A stretch of 11,279 nt of DNA from Clostridia bacterium (lineage in GTDB: Bacteria; Bacillota; Clostridia; Oscillospirales; CAG-272). Where the stretch lies: assembly GCA_017451975.1 (NCBI GenBank), contig JAFTNI010000029.1:1-11279 (forward strand), in the 5' to 3' direction. The position numbers were made by a program, and so were the translations under genes. How positions within the stretch are numbered: the stretch's first letter is position 1; each line of letters begins with the position of its first letter. Below the pieces are notes generated by a model. The model made no database searches and was not told the origin of the DNA. It saw nothing but the letters and a program-made list of their open reading frames with translations. Positions 1 through 5,987 of the stretch are shown here, in pieces.

Positions 1-110
1 ACCTCGACAGAGAAGAATGGTGCTTGCGTATATGTGTTTTCGGCGGCAGCTTCTGTGGTGCTTACGGCGTAAAAGCAGGCGATAAGTTTACAATAAAAAC
101 CGCTGAATAA
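1..110 (+). other. Possible 3' end of an upstream gene, frame unresolved
   Basis: Two forward frames are open from the window edge. Frame 1 runs to a TAA at 70-72 and would end in a hydrophobic tail (VYVFSAAASVVLTA). Frame 3 runs to a TAA at 108-110 and would end GVKAGDKFTIKTAE. Neither tail is long enough to identify a family and they cannot both be real, so I make no functional call. No clear intrinsic terminator lies between here and the next promoter at 153. Confidence 0.2.
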
Positions 111-152
111 TGCGCTATTTGTAAACAAAGTGTGAACAATTCGCGGCGAGTA

Positions 153-183
153 TTGACTGTAAAGCGGCTTTACAGTGTATAAC
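153..183 (+). promoter_or_regulatory. MerR-type promoter/operator with 19-base spacer
   Basis: A -35 box TTGACT (153-158) and a -10 box TATAAC (178-183) are separated by 19 bases, the over-long spacing typical of promoters controlled by MerR-family regulators. The spacer carries a perfect palindrome: left half ACTGTAAAGC at 156-165, a central G at 166, and the exact reverse complement at 167-176. MerR proteins bind such a spacer dyad and twist the DNA to realign the boxes. The gene immediately downstream encodes a MerR protein, so autoregulation is the natural inference. A 17-base alternative (-10 TGTATA, 176-181) fits less well. Confidence 0.8.
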
Positions 184-201
184 TACAGCGGGGTGATACA
201 T

Positions 202-978
202 TTGGATATAAAAGAAGTTGAAAAAATACTTTCCGTTTCGCGTGCAAATATAAGATTTTACGAAAAAGAAGGCTTGATTTGCACGGAGCGCAAGGCGAAC
301 AACTACCGCGATTACAGCGAGGAAAACTTGCGCGAACTGAAAAAGATAATAATTTTCAGAAAGCTGGGTTTTTCTATTGCGGAAATAAAACAGCTCCAAA
401 GCGGCGAGCTTGAGCTTCAGGATGCCGCAGAGGCGAATATTTTGCGCCTGGAAGAGGAAATAGAAAAGCTCCGCGGGGCTTTGGCGGTAACGCAAAGCGT
501 AGCAAAAGAAAAAGCCACTTTCGAACTTTTCGACGGTGAGCGCTATTGGAACATTCTTGAAGAAGAGGAAAAGAACGGCGGCGGGTTTGCCGAAATACTG
601 CACGATTACCTTATGTTTGAGGCAGAGCAGTTTGACGTGATGTGGAAAAGGGTTTTCTTTCATGATTTTAAAAAGTCCAGGCAAAAGCACGGCAAGGCTA
701 TCGCGGCGGCAATTTTGCTCGGTATATGCATTTTGCGCGGCATTTCCATGAAATTTATGTGGCAAGGCTCTTTTTGGGAGGGATTCTTTTACCCGTTCAT
801 TATTTTTGCCGCAGGCTCCGTAATTCTTACACCGCTTTATTTTCTGAAGCGAAAAAACGAAAAGGCGGCGGCAATTTTGGCGGGCGTGCTTGCGTTTATT
901 TTCGGGGCTTTCCTCGTGGGCATATTTGCATTTATTATTGTTTTGGTGTTGAATTACTTCCTGCATTTCTGGTTCTGA
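202..978 (+). CDS. MerR-family regulator with C-terminal membrane domain
   Basis: Transcriptional regulator of 258 residues if read from the TTG at 202. The N-terminus has the MerR winged helix-turn-helix: DIKEVEKILSVSRANIRFYE (residues 2-21), wing around NNYRDYSEENL (33-43), then RKLGFSIAEIKQL. A charged, probably coiled-coil dimerisation helix follows (about 70-105). Unusually, the C-terminal part is membrane-embedded: hydrophobic stretches at about 165-179, 196-213 and 222-258 (the last long enough for one or two segments), separated by basic residues. I prefer TTG 202 over the GTG at 175 because 175 lies inside the promoter spacer, the MerR fold starts exactly after the TTG, and GGGGTGAT (190-197) is a suitable ribosome binding site. 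The effector is unknown; a membrane-associated signal such as a lipophilic compound or envelope stress is inference. No terminator separates it from the Nudix gene. Confidence 0.85.
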   Translation: MDIKEVEKILSVSRANIRFYEKEGLICTERKANNYRDYSEENLRELKKIIIFRKLGFSIAEIKQLQSGELELQDAAEANILRLEEEIEKLRGALAVTQSVAKEKATFELFDGERYWNILEEEEKNGGGFAEILHDYLMFEAEQFDVMWKRVFFHDFKKSRQKHGKAIAAAILLGICILRGISMKFMWQGSFWEGFFYPFIIFAAGSVILTPLYFLKRKNEKAAAILAGVLAFIFGAFLVGIFAFIIVLVLNYFLHFWF

Positions 979-1027
979 GAAAATTACTATATTAATTGTG
1001 AAGATATTGATTTGAAAGGCGAAAACA

Positions 1028-1483
1028 ATGGCTAAAACCGAAAAAGCTGTATTTACAAATATGTGCATGATAAGCGACGGGCGCGGCAACATTCTCGTGG
1101 AAGAAAGAGTCAAGGAAGATTGGCGCGGCATAGCCTTCCCGGGCGGCCACGTGGAGCCGGGCGAAGCGTTTACAGATTCCGTCGTGCGCGAGGTGCGTGA
1201 GGAAACGGGGCTTTTGATAGAAAGCCCGCGGCTCTGCGGCGTGAAGCAGTTTTACACCGACGATGGCGAGAGATACGTGGTTTTCCTTTATAAAACAGAG
1301 TGCTATTCGGGCGAGCTCTATTCCTCGTGCGAGGGGCGCGTTTTCTGGATAAAGCGCGCGGAGCTTGAAAACTACAGCCTGGCGGCAGATTTTGCAGACC
1401 TCGTGCGTGTTTTCGAGGATGCATCGCTTTCGGAATTTTTCTGCTATGAGGAAAACGGGGAGTATGCGAAAAGATTGATATAG
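1028..1483 (+). CDS. Nudix hydrolase
   Basis: A 151-residue protein of normal single-domain Nudix length. The Nudix box is complete at residues 40-62: G40, E46, then R54-E55-V56-x-E58-E59-x-G61-L62, preceded by AFPGG. The glutamates would coordinate the magnesium ions that support hydrolysis of a nucleoside diphosphate linked to another moiety. The overall look (MutT/8-oxo-dGTP-diphosphatase-like, cytosolic, no extra domains) suggests nucleotide sanitation, but Nudix substrates cannot be read from the box alone. An AAAGG site lies upstream of the ATG (about 1014-1018). It starts 49 bases after the MerR gene with no terminator between them, so it may be co-transcribed and under MerR control. 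A hairpin terminator follows directly. Confidence 0.88.
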   Translation: MAKTEKAVFTNMCMISDGRGNILVEERVKEDWRGIAFPGGHVEPGEAFTDSVVREVREETGLLIESPRLCGVKQFYTDDGERYVVFLYKTECYSGELYSSCEGRVFWIKRAELENYSLAADFADLVRVFEDASLSEFFCYEENGEYAKRLI

Positions 1484-1485
1484 CA

Positions 1486-1517
1486 AAGGTGCGCTTCGGC
1501 GCACCTTAAAATTTTTT
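1486..1517 (+). terminator. Intrinsic terminator after the Nudix gene
   Basis: A nine-base perfect stem (AAGGTGCGC, 1486-1494; complement 1499-1507) closes a stable TTCG tetraloop (1495-1498). A six-T run follows at 1512-1517 after a short AAAA gap. The 26 bases 1482-1507 recur exactly at 2916-2941. Confidence 0.75.
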
Positions 1518-1593
1518 GCGAAAAATGTCCGCAAAAGTCTTTTTCTGACGCTATACATAATATAGTGCTCTTTTTGAAAATGGGGGAGGGAAT

Positions 1594-2115
1594 ATGAATT
1601 CGGAAAAAATATGCGAAGAAGCGCTTGCCGAGATTGCGGAAGGCAATACGAATGCACTTTCCGTCATATACGATAAAATGTCACGCAGTATTTTTGCGCT
1701 TGCTTATACGCTTACCTGTAATTACTGTGATGCGGAAGACGTACTGCAAAATACGATGATAGATATAACGCGCTCGTGCCGAGAATACCGCGGCGGCAAT
1801 GTTACCGCGTGGATAATGACTATAACGCGCAATAATGCTATGGATATTATACGGAAAAGAAAAGCGCGCGCAGAGCTTGCTTTAGATGAGATTTCAGAAA
1901 ACACGGAAGCAGAGCCACGCGATGATTTTTTTATAATGGAAACGATGGATATGCTTAACGTGCTGGACCTGGAAGAAAAGCAAATTGTGCTTATGCGCCT
2001 TTACAAGGAAATGCCGTACCGCGAAATAGCAGAAGTTTTGGGAATAAAGATTTTCGCAGCCCAAAAGAGGTACCAGCGCGCTATGAAAAAGCTGAAAAAA
2101 TACAATAAGGAATAG
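1594..2115 (+). CDS. ECF-type sigma-70 family RNA polymerase sigma factor
   Basis: A 173-residue protein of ECF sigma length. Region 2 occupies about residues 20-90: the stretch around YCDAEDVLQNTMIDI fits the 2.1-2.2 core-binding part, and WIMTITRNNAMDIIRKRK fits the 2.3-2.4 promoter-melting and -10-recognition helices. A short acidic linker leads to region 4 (about 122-170), with a helix-turn-helix (YREIAEVLGIKIFAAQKRYQ) for -35 recognition. The ATG has a very strong site, GGGGGAGGG (1582-1590). Eleven bases after its stop begins a single-pass membrane protein, the usual anti-sigma arrangement, so activity is probably controlled by that partner. Targets and signal are unknown. I could not identify a convincing own promoter in 1518-1593. 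Confidence 0.88.
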   Translation: MNSEKICEEALAEIAEGNTNALSVIYDKMSRSIFALAYTLTCNYCDAEDVLQNTMIDITRSCREYRGGNVTAWIMTITRNNAMDIIRKRKARAELALDEISENTEAEPRDDFFIMETMDMLNVLDLEEKQIVLMRLYKEMPYREIAEVLGIKIFAAQKRYQRAMKKLKKYNKE

Positions 2116-2126
2116 GCGGGGAGTGT

Positions 2127-2909
2127 ATGAAGAAAAAAGAAATAAAAGAACTGCTTTCACGTTTCGACGAAGTGAAAATACCCGATAAATATAAAATACT
2201 TTCCTTCTGTGGTGCGGAATATAAATGCGGATATACCGAAAAAATGCGCAAAAGTGCACGGCGTATGAATTTGGTAAGGGTTGCTGTGCTTTCGGCGCTG
2301 ATTGCCCTGCTTATTTGCTTTACCGCGGCATTTGCCACAAGCGAGCAGGTGCAGGAGCTTTTCGGCTATATAAAAGTCCGTATTTTCTATGGCGATGGCT
2401 CTTATTACGATAAGATCGTGGGCTCGTATCCTTTGGATGGCGTGCAGACGAGCGCTCAGACTCAATGGCACCCCGACGGCATTGTGCAGAACCCGGATTA
2501 TTGGAAAGACCGCCAAAAAGACGTTTCGGGCTATACCGTAGAATTTATAAAAGCGGAAGAAAACACTATAACTTTACACATCGTTGGCGGGGAAGAATTC
2601 AAAGTATATAAAAACTATGTGAAGCTTGAGCGGCTCGATATATCTGCAAAGGATGCAGAGTGGGCAACCGTGTTCGAGCGATTGATGCCGGTATATTCTT
2701 TTGATGCCGGCTATGCGACCGCCCCGACGACTGATGTCATAAACGGTGAGGGGAATTTTACAACGGAAATAGAGAAGCTTTCTGGAATTTTTGCAGATAA
2801 CAAAACGGAAGGGTACAAATACCGCATAACCGTGAAGGTATGCTCGCCTGAAGGGAAAATGGATGAAGGCGATGTTACTGCAATATTTGAAATGAATGAT
2901 TTCGAATAA
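2127..2909 (+). CDS. Putative membrane-bound anti-sigma factor
   Basis: A 260-residue protein with a basic cytoplasmic N-terminus (1-48), one transmembrane helix (about 49-70, starting LVRVAVLSALIALLICF) and a 190-residue extracytoplasmic domain rich in Tyr, Asp and Glu. This topology, plus its place 11 bases after a sigma gene with its own GGGGAG site (2118-2123), supports an anti-sigma role: holding the sigma at the membrane until a signal is sensed outside. The classic zinc anti-sigma signature (HxxxCxxC) is absent; the only cysteines in the cytoplasmic part are C28 and C34. I do not recognise the outer domain. It could instead be a sigma-dependent effector. Function is inferred mainly from topology and neighbourhood. 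Confidence 0.6.
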   Translation: MKKKEIKELLSRFDEVKIPDKYKILSFCGAEYKCGYTEKMRKSARRMNLVRVAVLSALIALLICFTAAFATSEQVQELFGYIKVRIFYGDGSYYDKIVGSYPLDGVQTSAQTQWHPDGIVQNPDYWKDRQKDVSGYTVEFIKAEENTITLHIVGGEEFKVYKNYVKLERLDISAKDAEWATVFERLMPVYSFDAGYATAPTTDVINGEGNFTTEIEKLSGIFADNKTEGYKYRITVKVCSPEGKMDEGDVTAIFEMNDFE

Positions 2910-2914
2910 AACCA

Positions 2915-2949
2915 AAGCAAAGGTGCGCTTCGGCGCACCTTTGTTGCTT
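2915..2949 (+). terminator. Hairpin terminator after the anti-sigma gene
   Basis: A ten-base perfect stem (AAAGGTGCGC, 2919-2928; complement 2933-2942) closes the same TTCG loop as the upstream terminator. An outer AAGC/GCTT pair (2915-2918 with 2946-2949) may extend it. The downstream T content is modest (TTTGTTGCTTCTG), so termination may be weaker. It contains an exact 26-base copy of 1482-1507. Confidence 0.55.
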
Positions 2950-2958
2950 CTGTAACAG

Positions 2959-3036
2959 AAAAAAAACGTGTTTTTTGGATAAAAAAACGAAAAAATGAAA
3001 TATTTTTTTATTTTATTTTAATATGGATAAAAAAAA
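2959..3036 (+). promoter_or_regulatory. A/T-tract array upstream of a strong promoter (UP-element-like)
   Basis: Runs of six to eight A or T bases occur at 2959-2966, 2971-2976, 2981-2987, 2990-2995, 3003-3009 and 3029-3036, many spaced close to one helical turn. They end just before a consensus -35 box. This fits an UP element bound by the RNA polymerase alpha subunit and/or intrinsically bent DNA. The interpretation is inference; the tracts are seen directly. Confidence 0.45.
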
Positions 3037-3037
3037 C

Positions 3038-3066
3038 TTGACAAATGGGCGTAATTTCAATATAAT
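3038..3066 (+). promoter_or_regulatory. Consensus sigma-A promoter for the ligase/ACP pair
   Basis: TTGACA (3038-3043) and TATAAT (3061-3066) are both perfect and separated by exactly 17 bases. The expected start of transcription near 3073 gives a leader of roughly 90 bases before the TTG start at 3161. A second TATAAT at 3075-3080 has no matching -35 box. Confidence 0.88.
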
Positions 3067-3094
3067 TATAGATGTATAATGTTATATGTAAAAG

Positions 3095-3121
3095 CTCGTA
3101 GTGCCCCCAAAGGCCTATGAG
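3095..3121 (+). promoter_or_regulatory. Hairpin in the ligase mRNA leader
   Basis: CTCGTAG (3095-3101) pairs with CTATGAG (3115-3121, one G-U), and GCC (3103-3105) pairs with GGC (3112-3114), leaving one bulged base and a CCCAAA loop. The ten-pair stem sits in the predicted leader, about 25 bases before the ribosome binding site, and has no T-run, so it is not a terminator. It could stabilise the mRNA or be part of a regulatory element; I match it to no known riboswitch. Confidence 0.4.
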
Positions 3122-3160
3122 AATCCGACACCGAACGAATAATGGAAAGAAGGTATTGTT

Positions 3161-4891
3161 TTGAAAAAGAACACAGGGCTCGGTCACGTTGTTCACCAGT
3201 TTGACAACCTTTATGATGGAGTAAAAAAAGAAGCTGAACGTTACGGCGATAAAGTAAGATATTACTATCGCGACGGCGGCGAAGACAGAGTATTCACATA
3301 TAACGATATGAAGCTTCATGTCGATTATATAGCGGCTGCTCTCACAAAGCTCGAACTCGCCGGTAAATTCAACTGCGTAACGGGCGACACACACCCCAAC
3401 TATGTTGCAACTTACATTGCAACGGCTGCAACAGGCGGCGTTATCATTCCTTTCGATAAGGAAATTTCCGAAGAACAGTTTGTTAATTTCATGCATTTTT
3501 GCGATACAGAGGTTATCTTCTACACGGCTTCCCAGCAGAAAAAGATGACCGCTTGCGCAGGAAGCCTTCCCCTCGTTAAACTTTTTGTATGCATCAGCAG
3601 TGCAGCAACGGTTTTCCCCGAAGGCGATGACCGCTTCATGACTTTTGAAGATTTCTTCGAAGTTGGCCGCAAGGCTTATGAAGAAGAAGGTATCCACGCT
3701 GCGGAAGATAATGTTCCCGATATGGATAAGATGTGCGCGATTATCTTTACATCAGGCACAACGGGCTCCAGCAAGGGCGTTATGCTTTCCCAGAAAAACC
3801 TCGTTACGGCTACGCTCGATTCCAACGCTATTATCGACTGTTCCGAAGACGATATGTTCGTTTCAGTGCTCCCCATTCATCACACATATGAGTTTACCTG
3901 CTCTCAGCTCGCTCTCCCCAACGCAGGCGCGTCAACGGCGATAAACGATTCTATCAAAAATACGCTTCGTAACTTCGCTAAATATAAACCCACTGCGCTT
4001 ATACTCGTTCCTCTTTACGTTGAAACGATGTACAAGAAGATCTGGGCAGAGATCGATAAGAAAGGCAAGAGAAAAACCGTTCGCGCGGCTATGAAAATGT
4101 CCGATGCGCTTCTTAAAATGGGCGTAGATATGCGCCGCAAGATTTTCAAGGATATTCACGATGCTTTCGGCGGCAGACTCAAATACATTGTATGCGGTGG
4201 CGCACCCCTTCGCCCTGAGCTTGTTAAAGATTTCGATTCCTTCGGCATCAATATTTGCGAGGGCTACGGTATTACGGAATGCTCGCCCCTTATTTCCTGC
4301 AACCCCATGGGCTGGAAGAAGCCCCACTCTGTAGGCCTTAAGGTTAACAGCGTTGAAGTAAGAATCGATAAGAAACACGAAGAGGACGAAACCGGCGAAA
4401 TCGTTGTTAAGGGTAACAACGTAATGCTTGGTTATTATAAAAACCCCGAAGCAACCATTGAAGTATTTACCCGCGACAGGGAAGGCCACAACGGTTGGTT
4501 CAAAACAGGCGACATCGGCTATATGGATAAAGATAACTTTATCTATATCACGGGTAGAAAGAAAAACGTTATTATTCTCTCCAACGGTAAGAACGTGTTC
4601 CCCGAAGAGCTTGAAGAATATATTTCCGCAAGCCCGCTTGTTGCTGAATGTGTTGTTGTCGGCAGAAAAGACGAAAAGGGCGACGAAACCTCTATCGCTG
4701 CTCTCGTTTACCCCGATGCTACGCAGTTTGAAGGCAAAACACCCGAAGAAATCAAAGCCGCTATCGATGCGCTCATCGTTTCTGTTAACAAGAAGCTTCC
4801 TTCTTTCAAACACATCACAACGGTTGAGATACGCGATACGGAATTTGAAAAGAACACTTCCAGAAAGATTTTGCGTTACAAAGTAAAATAA
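3161..4891 (+). CDS. Acyl-activating AMP-dependent ligase (long-chain acyl-CoA/acyl-ACP synthetase)
   Basis: A 576-residue adenylate-forming enzyme that would activate a carboxylic acid, probably a fatty acid, with ATP and pass the acyl-AMP to a thiol. Motifs: phosphate-binding TSGTTGSSKG (197-206); YGITE (369-373), part of the ATP/acyl pocket; TGD with the ribose-binding Asp451; GRKKN (465-469) at the hinge to the C-terminal subdomain; and SRKILR near the end, with Lys569 as likely catalytic lysine. No signal peptide or membrane helix is evident. The start is TTG with AGAAGG at 3148-3153; no better in-frame start is seen. A stand-alone acyl carrier protein gene follows 30 bases later, which suggests the acceptor is ACP rather than, or as well as, CoA. 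Expression should be strong given the consensus promoter and C-ending codon preference. Substrate chain length is not readable from sequence. Confidence 0.9.
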   Translation: MKKNTGLGHVVHQFDNLYDGVKKEAERYGDKVRYYYRDGGEDRVFTYNDMKLHVDYIAAALTKLELAGKFNCVTGDTHPNYVATYIATAATGGVIIPFDKEISEEQFVNFMHFCDTEVIFYTASQQKKMTACAGSLPLVKLFVCISSAATVFPEGDDRFMTFEDFFEVGRKAYEEEGIHAAEDNVPDMDKMCAIIFTSGTTGSSKGVMLSQKNLVTATLDSNAIIDCSEDDMFVSVLPIHHTYEFTCSQLALPNAGASTAINDSIKNTLRNFAKYKPTALILVPLYVETMYKKIWAEIDKKGKRKTVRAAMKMSDALLKMGVDMRRKIFKDIHDAFGGRLKYIVCGGAPLRPELVKDFDSFGINICEGYGITECSPLISCNPMGWKKPHSVGLKVNSVEVRIDKKHEEDETGEIVVKGNNVMLGYYKNPEATIEVFTRDREGHNGWFKTGDIGYMDKDNFIYITGRKKNVIILSNGKNVFPEELEEYISASPLVAECVVVGRKDEKGDETSIAALVYPDATQFEGKTPEEIKAAIDALIVSVNKKLPSFKHITTVEIRDTEFEKNTSRKILRYKVK

Positions 4892-4921
4892 TTTATTAAT
4901 GTTTTAAGGAGCTTTATCACC

Positions 4922-5149
4922 ATGTTTGAAGAACTCAAAAAAATTCTCGTTGAAGAATTCAGCATCGACGAAGACAAAATCACGCCCGAAGCAGAATTCG
5001 TAAATGACCTCGGCATCAACTCTCTTGAACTCGCTGACCTTGTTTTCATCTGCGAAGATAAATTCAACGTTACGTTCGAAGAAGACGATCTTCACACATT
5101 CCTCACAGTAGGCGATGTTGTAAACTACCTCGCTGACAGAGAAAACTAA
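4922..5149 (+). CDS. Stand-alone acyl carrier protein
   Basis: A 75-residue acidic four-helix carrier protein. The phosphopantetheine site is Ser34 in DLGINSLEL (29-37). Helix II follows (LELADLVFICEDKF), and the C-terminus (VGDVVNYLADREN) is typical. The residue before the serine is Asn rather than the Asp of housekeeping fatty-acid-synthesis AcpP, a variant often seen in specialised carriers. It has its own AAGGAG site (4906-4911), is 30 bases from the ligase stop, and is followed by a strong terminator, so the two genes form a discrete transcription unit. The likely role is to accept acyl groups from the neighbouring ligase. No fatty acid synthase genes lie nearby, so I do not assign acpP. 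Confidence 0.88.
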   Translation: MFEELKKILVEEFSIDEDKITPEAEFVNDLGINSLELADLVFICEDKFNVTFEEDDLHTFLTVGDVVNYLADREN

Positions 5150-5170
5150 TCTTTTAATTACTTTGTCTTA

Positions 5171-5204
5171 AAAACGCCTCCGCATTATTGCGGGGGCGTT
5201 TTTT
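5171..5204 (+). terminator. Strong intrinsic terminator after the ACP gene
   Basis: An eleven-pair GC-rich stem (AACGCCTCCGC, 5173-5183, with GCGGGGGCGTT, 5190-5200, one G-U) has an ATTATT loop and runs into TTTTTT (5199-5204). It ends the ligase/ACP unit. Confidence 0.9.
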
Positions 5205-5212
5205 GCCGCTTT

Positions 5213-5242
5213 CAAGCTTTTCTTTGCGAAAAGAAAAGCTTG
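5213..5242 (+). repeat. Perfect 13-base inverted repeat with GCGA loop
   Basis: CAAGCTTTTCTTT (5213-5225) is followed by GCGA and its exact reverse complement (5230-5242). GCGA is a GNRA tetraloop, so an RNA copy would be very stable. It lies between a terminator and a G7 run (5264-5270), with no T-run after it, so it looks like the left part of a dispersed intergenic element rather than a second terminator. Confidence 0.6.
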
Positions 5243-5280
5243 GCAAAAGAAACGGGTAAGGTTGGGGGGGCAAAACGGCA

Positions 5281-5327
5281 CACATACCGCCGCGAGATCC
5301 TTATCTATGCTCAAGGATAACACGCGG
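5281..5327 (+). repeat. Dispersed repeat copy with hairpin (inverted copy at 7340-7361)
   Basis: Bases 5281-5302 match the reverse complement of 7340-7361 at 20 of 22 positions (shared core ATACCGCCGC then AGATCCTT). Within it, CCGCG (5290-5294) and ATCCTT (5297-5302) can pair with AAGGAT (5313-5318) and CGCGG (5323-5327). Together with 5205-5280, this fills the 5205-5429 spacer, in which I see no gene. Confidence 0.55.
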
Positions 5328-5429
5328 AAGGGGGCTGACACAAAAACATATTACAAAAAATAAAAAATTTTAAAAAAAGTGTAGTATTTTCAGAAAAAAA
5401 GGTACTTATATAGTGAAAGGAGGCAGTTT

Positions 5430-5987
5430 ATGACAGACGAAACCATTTTGGAAATGCTTTTTGCGCGCTCGGAAGAGAGCATTTCGGCAATTGATGAAAA
5501 ATACGGGCATAAATGCAGAAAAATGGCGCTCGGCATACTCGGTAACGAGCAGGATGCAGAGGAATGTGTCAACGATGCTTACCTTGGCTTGTGGAACGCG
5601 ATACCGCCCGAAAGACCAAGCTCGCTTGCCGCTTTCCTATATGGAGTTTTGCGAAAGCTTTCGCTTAAGAAATACCGCGCGAATACCGCAGGAAAGCGTT
5701 GCTCTTACTACAGCGACGCGCTCGACGAAATAGAATCGACTTTTGCTTCTGCGGAAACTGTGGAAAGCGCGCTGGAGGGAAAATACCTTGTTGAAGCTAT
5801 GCGGGAATTTATACTGACACTTAACGAGGAAAACAGGGCGGTGTTTCTGCGCCGATATTGGTTTATGGAAAGCTGCCGCGAAATAGCCGCGGCGCTCGGT
5901 ACAAGCGAAAAAAACGTTACCGTAAGGCTTACGCGGACGCGCGAAAAGCTGCGAAAATTTTTGGAGGAAAGAGGTGTAGAAATATGA
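5430..5987 (+). CDS. ECF-type sigma-70 family RNA polymerase sigma factor
   Basis: A 185-residue sigma factor, second of the window and clearly different in sequence from the one at 1594. Region 2 spans about residues 18-85: DEKYGHKCRKMALGILGNEQ, then DAEECVNDAYLGLWNAIPP for core binding, then SLAAFLYGVLRKLSLKKYR for -10 recognition. Region 4 (about 128-178) contains CREIAAALGTSEKNVTVRLT, a helix-turn-helix for the -35 element. The ATG at 5430 has AAAGGAGG at 5416-5423. Its TGA overlaps the next ATG by four bases (ATGA, 5984-5987), so translation of the two proteins is probably coupled, as expected for a sigma factor and its inhibitor. No clear promoter is visible in the A/T-rich stretch 5341-5414. 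Confidence 0.88.
   Translation: MTDETILEMLFARSEESISAIDEKYGHKCRKMALGILGNEQDAEECVNDAYLGLWNAIPPERPSSLAAFLYGVLRKLSLKKYRANTAGKRCSYYSDALDEIESTFASAETVESALEGKYLVEAMREFILTLNEENRAVFLRRYWFMESCREIAAALGTSEKNVTVRLTRTREKLRKFLEERGVEI

Noticed and set aside
115..1131. A 338-codon open frame on the minus strand
   Set aside because: It lies antisense to the MerR gene, its translation is low-complexity and Phe/Lys/Arg-rich without domain logic, and it has no ribosome binding site; the MerR reading is clearly real.
1552..1566. Shared ATATAGTG upstream of both sigma genes (1561-1568 region and 5408-5415) as a common autoregulated promoter
   Set aside because: The match is short and A/T-rich, lacks any shared -35 element, and in the second case directly abuts the ribosome binding site.
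3075..3080. Second TATAAT as a tandem promoter for the ligase
   Set aside because: No -35 box at the right distance and the TG before it is not correctly spaced for an extended -10.
5858..5983. N-terminal extension of the second anti-sigma protein
   Set aside because: The first 42 codons of that open frame only re-read the end of the sigma gene; the ATG at 5984 has a good ribosome binding site and gives the ATGA overlap.
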